From contig JALQWV010000179.1 of assembly GCA_023263465.1 (NCBI GenBank), positions 1 through 6,372 of the forward strand: a stretch of DNA of 6,372 nucleotides, in the 5' to 3' direction. The translations under genes were made by a program, and so were the position numbers. Below are positions 1-5,143 of the stretch, one piece after another (position 1 is the first letter of the stretch; the number at the start of each line of letters is the position of its first letter). Source of the stretch: Ilumatobacteraceae bacterium (GTDB taxonomy: Bacteria; Actinomycetota; Acidimicrobiia; Acidimicrobiales; Ilumatobacteraceae). Below the pieces are notes generated by a model. It did not search any database. It saw only the letters and a list, made by a program, of their open reading frames with translations, and had not been told where the DNA came from.

Positions 1-51
1 GAGGATGTTGTTGACGAAATTGAAAGCATGTTTTTTGAGAGGAATCGGTAA
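1..51 (+). CDS. C-terminal end of an upstream gene, possibly cytidylate kinase (partial)
   Basis: The frame is open from base 1 and ends at TAA (49-51), giving a 16-residue tail that begins EDVVDEIES and ends ERNR. The last A of the stop is the first base of the plsC ATG (TAATG), so the two genes are translationally coupled and belong to one operon. Cytidylate kinases often end in an acidic 'DDVVDEI'-like helix, and in several actinobacteria cmk lies directly before plsC, so cmk is the likeliest identity. The visible piece is too short for a domain match, and the name rests mostly on gene order. Confidence 0.45.
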   Translation, partial: EDVVDEIESMFFERNR

Positions 52-725
52 TGGCAATTGTCGATTCTCGCATTGTTGGTCAGTCACGTTCATCAAAACT
101 CTTCTACGCCTGTGTTCGAGTTCTGGTATCAGGTCTCTGTAGGTCTCTCCTGCGGTTGCGGGTTGTTGGACTTGAGAATGTGCCAAAAACGGGTGCATTT
201 GTGTTTGCACCTACTCACCGTTCGACCATAGACATTCCAGTTGCATCGGCCGCAACACGGCGAAGGATGCGGTTTATGGGCAAGGATTCGATTTGGAAAA
301 TTAAGATCATCGGAAAGACGATGTCCGCTCTTGGGGCGTTTCCAGTTACTCGAGGTTCAGCTGATCTAGAAGCACTCAAGCGCTGCATTGCGGTGCTCAA
401 TGGTGGTGAACCGCTCGTGATGTTTCCTGAAGGTACGCGACACTTTGGCCCAGAGGTTCAACCGTTATTTGATGGAGCAGCGTATGTTGCCTTCAAAACC
501 GGTGTTCCGATTATTCCAGCAGGCATTTCTGGCACAGAAGACGTGATGCGATCTGGTTCCAAGATCATTCGATTCAAAAAATGTCGAATGGTCATTGGCA
601 AGCCGCTTACTGCAGAGGTTCCCGATGGAGGTAGAGCATCACGTGAGCAAATCGCCGAACTTACATTGACACTTCAGGTTGAATTACAAAAGTTATTGGA
701 TGAAGCGAACCGATTGATTAGCTGA
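51..725 (+). CDS. plsC: 1-acyl-sn-glycerol-3-phosphate acyltransferase (PlsC/LPLAT family)
   Basis: This 224-residue protein would transfer an acyl chain to lysophosphatidic acid to make phosphatidic acid, at the inner face of the membrane. All four acyltransferase blocks are visible: block I H56-x4-D61 (sequence THRSTID, the catalytic HX4D), block II G95-AFPVT-R101, block III FPEGTR at 125-130, and block IV VPIIP at 152-156. A moderately hydrophobic N-terminal stretch around 17-38 may dock on the membrane; there is no clear transmembrane helix. The length is normal for compact bacterial PlsC. Block I has T in place of the usual N before the catalytic His, which is tolerated in the family. 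The start at 51 is supported by a purine-rich Shine-Dalgarno, GAGAGGA at 37-43, seven bases upstream, and by the TAATG overlap with the preceding gene. Acyl-donor and acceptor specificity cannot be read from sequence. Confidence 0.9.
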   Translation: MAIVDSRIVGQSRSSKLFYACVRVLVSGLCRSLLRLRVVGLENVPKTGAFVFAPTHRSTIDIPVASAATRRRMRFMGKDSIWKIKIIGKTMSALGAFPVTRGSADLEALKRCIAVLNGGEPLVMFPEGTRHFGPEVQPLFDGAAYVAFKTGVPIIPAGISGTEDVMRSGSKIIRFKKCRMVIGKPLTAEVPDGGRASREQIAELTLTLQVELQKLLDEANRLIS

Positions 726-734
726 TCACGATCA
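723..734. repeat. Short palindrome joining two convergent stop codons
   Basis: The arms TGATC (723-727) and GATCA (730-734) are separated by two bases. The outer triplets are the TGA stop of plsC and, on the other strand, the TGA stop of the M18 aminopeptidase gene. There is no GC-rich stem and no T-run on either side, so it does not look like an intrinsic terminator. With only six bases between the two genes, the transcripts must overlap unless they end by another mechanism. Confidence 0.5.
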
Positions 735-1982
735 AGAACGCGAAAAGTACTCCCCGAGAAGCGAGACCAGGTCTACGGGGTCTTGTGTGCCACACATTTC
801 GCGAATGGAATGCATCGACAGTTGCGGCACTCCAATGTCGACTGTCTCAATTCCAAGTCGTGTTGCCGTGATTGGTCCAATCGTAGACCCGCAGGCAATA
901 TTGTTGCGTGAAGCAAATGATTGAAGATTGACACCAGCCTCTGAGGCAGCGCGGACAATTGGAACTACCGATTTCGGTGATGTTGCGTATCGCTGACTTG
1001 CGTTCGTCTTGACAACGACTCCTTCATTTACGAATGGAGCGTTGTTTGGTTCATGTCGATCTACATAATTTGGGTGTACAGCGTGCGCATTGTCGGCTGA
1101 AACACAATGGCTTCTTTGGAGCGACAGTAAGTATTCAGACCGAGAGGATCCTCCTGCGGACGAAAGTCGCTCGAGAACATGTTCAAGCATGGGCCCACCA
1201 GCACCTTGCGAACTTTGCGAGCCGATTTCTTCGTGATCAAACAGCGCGATCATCATCGGTCGATCGGAATCGGAATTAAGCAACGCGGAAAGTGCTGCCC
1301 AGCACGAGATTTGGTTATCGATCCGTGACGAAACGACGAATTCAGAATCCCGACCAAGGATTTGAGCCTTCTGTGTGTCGAACAACTGAGCAGACCAGGA
1401 AGCAATACGAGACGCTGAAGTCGAAACTTGTTGAGCAAGCCACGCCTCAAACGAAGCCGAAGAGTCTGTTGTTGCCCAGATAGGTGAGAGGTGATGGTGC
1501 CGATGAAGAATCAACCCCTTATCATTCACTTCGCGATCGAGGTGGATAGCAAGTTGAGGAATTCGCGCAACTGGTTGGGGCGAAACAAACAAAACGGTGC
1601 TGCCGTCTTGAAGTACCACATGGCCGGCTATACCCAGATCGCGATCAAGCCACGAATTCAGTAGAGGGCCGCCGTATACCTCTACCTGGAGTTGATGCCA
1701 GTTGAGTGTTCGTGTATCGGGATTCGGTTTGATGTGCAGTCCAGGCGAATCGGTATGTGCTCCCACAATTCGAATTCCCTGCTTAGCAATGGACTGCGCA
1801 TTTTTCCAAGCAATAATCGTTCCACCATTAATAACAAAACCACATTCAAGGTGATCTGTTGAAAATTCTGCATCAACATGAACCTGACTGATACCGCGCG
1901 ACTGTAACAACGCCGAGACTCGGTCAACGACATGATGAGCGGTTGGACAAGCGTCTAAATGTTCAAGAAAGGTATTGATCAC
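732..1982 (-). CDS. apeB: M18 family zinc aminopeptidase
   Basis: This 416-residue cytosolic metallopeptidase would remove N-terminal residues, typically acidic or hydrophobic, from short peptides. The M18 (clan MH) signature is complete: AHTDSP with zinc-binding H76, the LNSWLDRDLG block at 109-117, the family-typical IPQLAIHLDR at 141-150, SRIDNQ with D222, FDHEEIGS with catalytic and zinc-binding E251-E252, SADNAHAVHPNY with D297, and SMHS with H391. The length is normal; the best-known members form large dodecamers. The GTG start at 1982-1980 is forced, because an in-frame TAA lies three codons upstream. It overlaps the stop of the preceding membrane protein gene (GTGA). No good Shine-Dalgarno lies at the right distance (GGGA is about 13 bases away), so translation probably depends on coupling. 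Substrate preference is not readable. The symbol follows bacterial M18 naming; pepC is also used in mycobacteria. Confidence 0.93.
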   Translation of the reverse strand: MINTFLEHLDACPTAHHVVDRVSALLQSRGISQVHVDAEFSTDHLECGFVINGGTIIAWKNAQSIAKQGIRIVGAHTDSPGLHIKPNPDTRTLNWHQLQVEVYGGPLLNSWLDRDLGIAGHVVLQDGSTVLFVSPQPVARIPQLAIHLDREVNDKGLILHRHHHLSPIWATTDSSASFEAWLAQQVSTSASRIASWSAQLFDTQKAQILGRDSEFVVSSRIDNQISCWAALSALLNSDSDRPMMIALFDHEEIGSQSSQGAGGPMLEHVLERLSSAGGSSRSEYLLSLQRSHCVSADNAHAVHPNYVDRHEPNNAPFVNEGVVVKTNASQRYATSPKSVVPIVRAASEAGVNLQSFASRNNIACGSTIGPITATRLGIETVDIGVPQLSMHSIREMCGTQDPVDLVSLLGEYFSRS

Positions 1983-2272
1983 GGTTGTTTACTGATCCCA
2001 GATAATGAAACCGTTTGACCAAAAAACGTACAGGTAGTTTCAAAAGGCGTACCTGCCTGTGTTTGCTCACTCGCGGTTGCGATACATGCATTCACCGCGT
2101 CGCGCTGCGTGAATGCAAGAACGCCAATTCCCACACACACGATGAGCAGAAGTAACTTAGAGACTACTGATTTCGCAAATTTCAGAACGAGCAGCAATCC
2201 AATGAATGATCCGCCCATAGCCATAAGGGAGAAATTCTTTACACTGTCTGCATTGAAGGAAAGTGCAATCAT
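1979..2272 (-). CDS. Small two-helix membrane protein, function unknown
   Basis: I do not recognise the family. From the ATG at 2272-2270 it has 97 residues. Two hydrophobic segments, about 14-30 (FSLMAMGGSFIGLLLVL) and 39-54 (KLLLLIVCVGIGVLAF), flank a short lysine-rich loop (K31, K34, K39). By the positive-inside rule the loop is cytoplasmic and both ends face outside. The polar C-terminal tail holds two cysteines (C63, C81) that could form a disulfide if it is exported. The stop overlaps the GTG of the M18 aminopeptidase (GTGA), so the two genes are co-translated, which argues that this short frame is real. The frame stays open to an ATG at 2311, but that start would sit inside the inverted repeat of the divergent promoter region and add an unlikely N-terminus, so I chose 2272. 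Later ATGs at residues 17 and 19 would cut into the first helix. No clear Shine-Dalgarno is present. Confidence 0.65.
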   Translation of the reverse strand: MIALSFNADSVKNFSLMAMGGSFIGLLLVLKFAKSVVSKLLLLIVCVGIGVLAFTQRDAVNACIATASEQTQAGTPFETTCTFFGQTVSLSGISKQP

Positions 2273-2294
2273 GAGTACATTCTGCCAGCAAAAC

Positions 2295-2323
2295 TCGAGA
2301 TGGAACCACATCTCGTATACGGT
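2295..2323 (+). promoter_or_regulatory. Predicted leaderless promoter of the DUF3151-mobA-rhodanese-rnd operon
   Basis: A -35-like TCGAGA (2295-2300, four of six bases matching TTGACA) is followed after 17 bases by TACGGT (2318-2323), which fits the actinobacterial TAnnnT -10. This places +1 at about 2330, the A of the DUF3151 ATG. No Shine-Dalgarno precedes that ATG, as expected for a leaderless mRNA. The prediction rests on spacing and consensus only. Confidence 0.45.
2296..2315. promoter_or_regulatory. Inverted repeat in the divergent promoter region, possible operator
   Basis: Perfect 7-bp arms CGAGATG (2296-2302) and CATCTCG (2309-2315) flank six bases. The dyad covers the -35 element and most of the -10/-35 spacer of the predicted rightward promoter, the usual place for a repressor site. 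It also lies about 24-44 bases upstream of the divergent membrane protein start, so it could influence both operons. No T-run follows on either strand, which argues against a terminator. I cannot match it to a known regulator; it lacks the actinobacterial LexA pattern. Confidence 0.35.
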
Positions 2324-2329
2324 TAGTCC

Positions 2330-2770
2330 ATGAGTTCTTCAGTAAATGTTTCTGGAACTGGTCCGCCAAATGTGGTGTTGCCTGACGTAGAGAGCGGTAT
2401 GCAAACTGCGTTAGCTGCAGCCATCGGTTCACCAGTGGCAGACAGACGCGACGCAGTTGCTCAAGTGGTTGCGCAGTACCCAAGATTCCTCGCGGCCTGG
2501 GCTGCATTGGGTGATGCGGCTCGGGATACGGTTGAAAGTTACATGGCGTATCGGGTTGGCTACCACCGAGGACTGGATGCACTTCGTCAACATGGTTGGA
2601 AGGGGAGCGGATATGTTCGTTGGTCTGCTGTTTCAAATCATGGCTTTCTCAACTGTTTAGATGGTCTTTCGCGGGCCGCTGCTTTGATTGGTGAAACCGA
2701 CGAAGCGACACGCTGTGCACAATTTCTCCTGCAATGTGACCCGAACGGAAAACCACCCCCAGCAAGATGA
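2330..2770 (+). CDS. DUF3151 domain-containing protein
   Basis: This 146-residue protein resembles the actinobacterial DUF3151 family, whose function is unknown. Recognisable blocks are the N-terminal proline-rich entry PPNVVLP (12-18), the helical AAWAALGDAA (55-64), the family core GYHRGLDALRQHGWKG at 77-92, GFLNCLDGLSRAAALIGETDEA at 105-126, and the closing RCAQFLLQCDP at 128-138. The helix pairs around 54-85 and 106-137 resemble TPR-like or other helical-repeat scaffolds, so a protein-binding role is possible but unproven. There is no signal peptide or membrane helix, so it is probably cytosolic. It is the first gene of a four-gene operon, its stop overlaps the next ATG (ATGA at 2767-2770), and it is probably translated from a leaderless message. 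The length is typical for the family. Confidence 0.85.
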   Translation: MSSSVNVSGTGPPNVVLPDVESGMQTALAAAIGSPVADRRDAVAQVVAQYPRFLAAWAALGDAARDTVESYMAYRVGYHRGLDALRQHGWKGSGYVRWSAVSNHGFLNCLDGLSRAAALIGETDEATRCAQFLLQCDPNGKPPPAR

Positions 2771-3327
2771 GTCAATCGATTTCAGGTTATGTCTTCAGTG
2801 GCGGTCGTAGTTCGCGTTTTGGTACCAACAAATTGTTTCATCTGATCGACGATCGGCCTATGGGTCTAGTCGTCTACGACAATCTCACATCGGCAATTAA
2901 TGGCAACACGTTCTTTGTCGGGCCAGCAATAGATCATGCCGATTTTGCATCGATTCCACGCGTCGTTGGTAGTCGTGAAGGACAAGGGCCACTCGGCGCG
3001 ATATGTGATGTGTTGGAAACCGCATCGACTGATTTTGTCGTGACCGCACCTTGCGATACACCGTATTTTTCAACACAGCAATTCACTCGCTTAACCGAGT
3101 TGACAGACTCGAACAGTGTTGCTGTAGCAGCCGATATCAATAGCCCACACTTGCGTCATTGGCTCTTGAGTTGCTGGAATGTCCCTTCAACTCGAGATCA
3201 CATGATTCGTGCTTATGAAGAAGGTGAACGAGCGATCCACAAGGCTGTCGTTGGGTTGGCAATTGTTGATCATTATTTCTCTAGTCTGCAGCTGACCAAC
3301 ATCAATTCCTTGGACGATGCGCAATAG
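2767..3327 (+). CDS. mobA: MobA-like molybdenum cofactor guanylyltransferase / NTP transferase
   Basis: This 186-residue Rossmann-like nucleotidyltransferase most likely joins GMP from GTP to molybdopterin-Mo to form the guanine-dinucleotide cofactor, in the cytosol. Visible motifs are the nucleotide loop SGGRSSRFGTNK at 11-22, which stands in for the usual LAGGxSxRMGxDK; GPLGAI at 74-79; the metal-binding CDTP at 96-99; and the C-terminal NINSLDDA at 178-185, matching the family's 'NxNTPEDL' end. The loop deviates from consensus: F-S replaces L-A before GG, F replaces M, and N replaces D before K22. The glycines, arginine and lysine are kept, so activity is plausible. CTP-using MocA-like or other sugar-NTP transferase relatives cannot be excluded. 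The start overlaps the DUF3151 stop by four bases (ATGA), and a rhodanese gene follows directly. Confidence 0.8.
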   Translation: MSQSISGYVFSGGRSSRFGTNKLFHLIDDRPMGLVVYDNLTSAINGNTFFVGPAIDHADFASIPRVVGSREGQGPLGAICDVLETASTDFVVTAPCDTPYFSTQQFTRLTELTDSNSVAVAADINSPHLRHWLLSCWNVPSTRDHMIRAYEEGERAIHKAVVGLAIVDHYFSSLQLTNINSLDDAQ

Positions 3328-3337
3328 GATGATGCCG

Positions 3338-3652
3338 ATGATTGCGGAAATTTCTATTGCAGAGTTGGAACCACTTGTAGCTGCTGGATCACGTGTGATT
3401 GATGTGCGGGAAACCGACGAGTTTGTTTCTGGCCATGTTCCTCATGCCATTTCCATTCCCTTATCCACGCTTCCGGATCGCGTTGACGACTTTAGACATG
3501 AGGGAACGGTCTATGTCATATGTCAATCCGGCGGTCGCAGTATGCGCGCATGTCAGTTCTTGGCAGATTTCGATATCAACAATGTGGTGAACGTTGTAGG
3601 CGGAACATCGGGTTGGATCGCTTCTGGCAATGCAGTTGCCACTGGCGACTAG
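3338..3652 (+). CDS. Single-domain rhodanese-like sulfurtransferase
   Basis: This single-domain rhodanese of about 104 residues would carry a persulfide on a cysteine and hand sulfur to an acceptor. Residues from the chosen start: DVRE at 22-25, GHVPHAISIPL at 32-42 (the CH2A-like block), and the active-site loop CQSGGRS at 62-68 with C62 as persulfide carrier. The C-terminal GGTSGWIASG is the usual closing block. The six-residue loop fits sulfur rather than phosphate chemistry. There is no signal peptide, so it is cytosolic. Four in-frame ATGs exist (3317, 3329, 3332, 3338). I prefer 3338 because AGGA at 3326-3329 lies eight bases before it and the family starts here; the 3317 start would overlap mobA by 11 bases. 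Proximity to mobA suggests a role in molybdenum cofactor or molybdoenzyme sulfuration, but rhodaneses occur in many contexts. Confidence 0.88.
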   Translation: MIAEISIAELEPLVAAGSRVIDVRETDEFVSGHVPHAISIPLSTLPDRVDDFRHEGTVYVICQSGGRSMRACQFLADFDINNVVNVVGGTSGWIASGNAVATGD

Positions 3653-3664
3653 GCGAGAACATAG

Positions 3665-4807
3665 ATGATGTGGGTCGACGACGATTCGTCGTTGAATGCA
3701 CTCATTGACCGAGCAATTGTTTCGGAGCGGTACGCGCTTGATACCGAGTTTCATCGAGAAAAGACCTATTTCCCAAAACTCGCCTTGCTTCAGATTCGAG
3801 TAGGTGATGTGACAGCGCTGGTTGATCCTTTGGCGGTGGATACTCAATTGCTTGGACGCTTATTCGCCGCCGAATCGCTGTGCGTTATTCATGCCGCACA
3901 ACAAGATCTTGAAGTACTTCAACATGCGTCTGGGTCGGTGCCCAAACGTATATTTGACACCCAATTGTCATCTGGATTTATCGGAATGTCGACACCGTCA
4001 CTCGCTTCCTTGGTTCAAAACGAACTGAAAATTTCTTTGCCAAAAGGAGATCGACTGACTGATTGGTTGCGAAGACCACTAACCGTTGATCAACAAAAGT
4101 ATGCGGCTAGTGATGTGGACTACTTGTTCGTGCTCCACGACAGCATCATGGCGCGCTTAACTGAGTTGGGAAGGGCATCGTGGGCTGCAGAGGCGTGCGA
4201 AGAATTGCGAACTCGCCCAAATGTTCCACAGGATCCCTCTGAAGCCTGGCTTCGCATAAAGGAAGTTCGCACCTTGAAGCCATCCTCTCGAGGCGTTGCT
4301 CAATCGGTTGCCGATTGGAGAGAGAGGAAAGCCATGCAACTGGACATGCCTCCGCGTCGTGTGCTTTCCGATATCGCATTGCTCGGAATCGCTCATGCGA
4401 TGCCACGTTCGATCGCAGATTTGCCATCAATTCGCGGTCTTGAAAGTCGTCAAGTCGGTGGACAGGTGGGTCAGGAGATCGTTGATGCGGTTGCGCGTGG
4501 TCGCGATGTTGAAGCAAAGATCCCTCATTCAGACCATGATGACGTCGATAAGGAGTTTCGTCCTGCACTGAGCCTGATCGCAGCCTGGATCGGAGAGCTC
4601 GCTCGAGTGCATCATGTTGATGCAACCTTGTTGGGCACTCGACAAGACATCATGAACCTCGTGCGCAAAACCGCGAACTCACGGTTATCCACAGGATGGC
4701 GGGCTGAAATAGTTGGACGAGATATTGAAAAGATTCTCTCTGGTGAAGCGGGTCTCAGTTTTGACGGACGAGGTCGCTTGCGACTGTTACCAACAACCCT
4801 GCATTAA
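3665..4807 (+). CDS. rnd: Ribonuclease D (DEDDy 3'-5' exonuclease with HRDC domain)
   Basis: This 380-residue enzyme would trim 3' ends of structured RNAs such as tRNA precursors. The DEDDy exonuclease domain spans about 10-170, with all five acidic/tyrosine landmarks: D26 and E28 (ALDTEF), D81 in HAAQQDLEVL, and Y146 with D150 in YAASDVDYL. The intervening PSLASLV and LPKGDRLTDWLRRPL blocks are typical of RNase D. An HRDC nucleic-acid-binding domain follows at about 205-285 (KEVRTLKPSSRGV, ADWRERKAMQLDMPPRRVLSD, IADLPSIRGL). A weaker helical region at about 300-370 may be the second HRDC-like lobe of Escherichia coli RNase D. The length matches the family. The start at 3665 is preceded by a modest GGCGAG (3652-3657); an adjacent ATG at 3668 is an equal alternative. 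It is the last gene of the operon, 12 bases after the rhodanese stop. Confidence 0.92.
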   Translation: MMWVDDDSSLNALIDRAIVSERYALDTEFHREKTYFPKLALLQIRVGDVTALVDPLAVDTQLLGRLFAAESLCVIHAAQQDLEVLQHASGSVPKRIFDTQLSSGFIGMSTPSLASLVQNELKISLPKGDRLTDWLRRPLTVDQQKYAASDVDYLFVLHDSIMARLTELGRASWAAEACEELRTRPNVPQDPSEAWLRIKEVRTLKPSSRGVAQSVADWRERKAMQLDMPPRRVLSDIALLGIAHAMPRSIADLPSIRGLESRQVGGQVGQEIVDAVARGRDVEAKIPHSDHDDVDKEFRPALSLIAAWIGELARVHHVDATLLGTRQDIMNLVRKTANSRLSTGWRAEIVGRDIEKILSGEAGLSFDGRGRLRLLPTTLH

Positions 4808-4881
4808 TGCCCATTTTTGCCCACTTCTACGGCTACACTCAAAGACGATGTTTATTCAATAGGCGGCTACCGAAGCGGTAG
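4807..4881 (+). CDS. Possible 24-codon leader ORF coupled to the rnd stop
   Basis: The ATG at 4807 shares its A with the rnd stop codon (TAATG), the same junction seen before plsC. The frame runs 24 codons to TAG at 4879-4881. The peptide begins MPIFAHFYGYTQ, is rich in aromatic residues early and arginine late, and resembles nothing I know. There is no Shine-Dalgarno, so any translation would come from ribosomes finishing rnd. The stop lies inside the 3' arm of the first leader hairpin, so translation would open that hairpin. It may equally be chance. Confidence 0.2.
   Translation: MPIFAHFYGYTQRRCLFNRRLPKR
4808..4839 (+). promoter_or_regulatory. Candidate promoter with a 10-bp tandem repeat upstream
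   Basis: TACACT at 4834-4839 fits the TAnnnT -10 pattern and would start RNA near 4846, giving a 5' leader of about 65 bases before the GTG at 4911. No good -35 lies at normal spacing. That position is instead covered by two tandem copies of a 10-bp unit, TGCCCATTTT (4808-4817) and TGCCCACTTC (4818-4827), identical at eight of ten positions. One helical turn between copies is the arrangement expected for an activator dimer, such as an OmpR-type regulator. The promoter is weakly supported. Confidence 0.25.
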
Positions 4882-4901
4882 TCGTCCGAGCACAGTTCGG
4901 A
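4862..4901 (+). promoter_or_regulatory. Structured leader: two hairpins, the second burying the ribosome-binding site
   Basis: Hairpin 1 pairs 4862-4872 with 4876-4886: eleven base pairs, two of them G-U, around a three-base AAG loop, with the perfect core CTACCG/CGGTAG. Hairpin 2 pairs TCCGAGC (4885-4891) with GTTCGGA (4895-4901): seven pairs, one G-U, around an ACA loop. The Shine-Dalgarno GGAG (4899-4902) of the downstream gene is in the 3' arm of hairpin 2. A second copy of CTACCG at 4906-4911 could also pair with CGGTAG (4876-4881), in competition with hairpin 1, and would cover the first base of the GTG start. There is no T-run, so this is not an intrinsic terminator. Pairing was traced by eye, without an energy calculation. 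Confidence 0.5.
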
Positions 4902-4910
4902 GCCCCTACC

Positions 4911-5105
4911 GTGAAGAAGGGTCGTCATCGTCGCTTTGAAGAAGCGCGCAGATTGAAGCAATCAGGTCCTACGGCCGAAGATTTGGGTTTTGGTGGTCGT
5001 TCGCGTTCGCCGCAGACCGAAGAGGACGAGTATGCAGCCATAGCGGAACGCTATGGAGTGCGATTCGATGAAGACGACGAAGAAAGCGAAGAGGAAGAGA
5101 TCTAA
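4911..5105 (+). CDS. Small charge-polarised protein, function unknown
   Basis: This 64-residue protein has a very basic head (KKGRHRRFEEARRLK, 2-16), a glycine/serine-rich middle with R30 and R32, a short helix-like DEYAAIAERYGVRF (39-52), and a tail (53-63) that is acidic at every position but S59. There is no membrane segment or signal peptide. Such polarity suits nucleic-acid or ribosome binding by the head with the tail as acidic partner, but that is inference; I do not recognise the family. The GTG start is the only one available, since no ATG, GTG or TTG precedes it back to the in-frame TAG at 4860-4862. GGAG at 4899-4902 is eight bases upstream and lies within a predicted hairpin, suggesting controlled translation. 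It sits between rnd and typA, 38 bases before the latter, and may share its transcript. Confidence 0.75.
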   Translation: MKKGRHRRFEEARRLKQSGPTAEDLGFGGRSRSPQTEEDEYAAIAERYGVRFDEDDEESEEEEI

Positions 5106-5143
5106 TCAAGTCGTAATCGGCTTTTTCACATCACCCCCAACAA

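Noticed and set aside
131..148. Direct repeat AGGTCTCT twice, ten bases apart
   Set aside because: It lies within plsC, where it encodes part of an ordinary N-terminal helix; no flanking structure suggests a regulatory role.
2279..2284. CAGAAT on the minus strand as a leaderless -10 for the membrane protein gene
   Set aside because: It has the A and the final T in the right places but lacks the first T of TAnnnT, and no -35 accompanies it; too weak to annotate.
2273..2311. Longer N-terminus for the small membrane protein, starting at the ATG at 2311
   Set aside because: That start sits in the inverted repeat of the promoter region and would leave almost no upstream space; the 2272 start gives a cleaner two-helix protein.
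2157..2636. Long minus-strand frame opposite DUF3151
   Set aside because: It crosses the divergent promoter region, overlaps two better supported genes in other frames, and its translation (rich in H, P, Q and R) looks like an antisense shadow.
4146..4625. Long minus-strand frame opposite rnd
   Set aside because: It lies entirely inside the RNase D coding region, and its composition, rich in R, H, P and Q, is that of a complementary-strand artefact.
4848..4862. Five-codon frame ATG TTT ATT CAA TAG near the predicted start site, as a leaderless mini-ORF
   Set aside because: It is too short to separate from chance, has no ribosome-binding site, and depends on an unproven start near 4846.
4862..4886. 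Hairpin 1 as an intrinsic terminator of the rnd operon
   Set aside because: The stem is strong, but it is followed by GTCCGAGC rather than a run of T, so it lacks the second half of a Rho-independent terminator.
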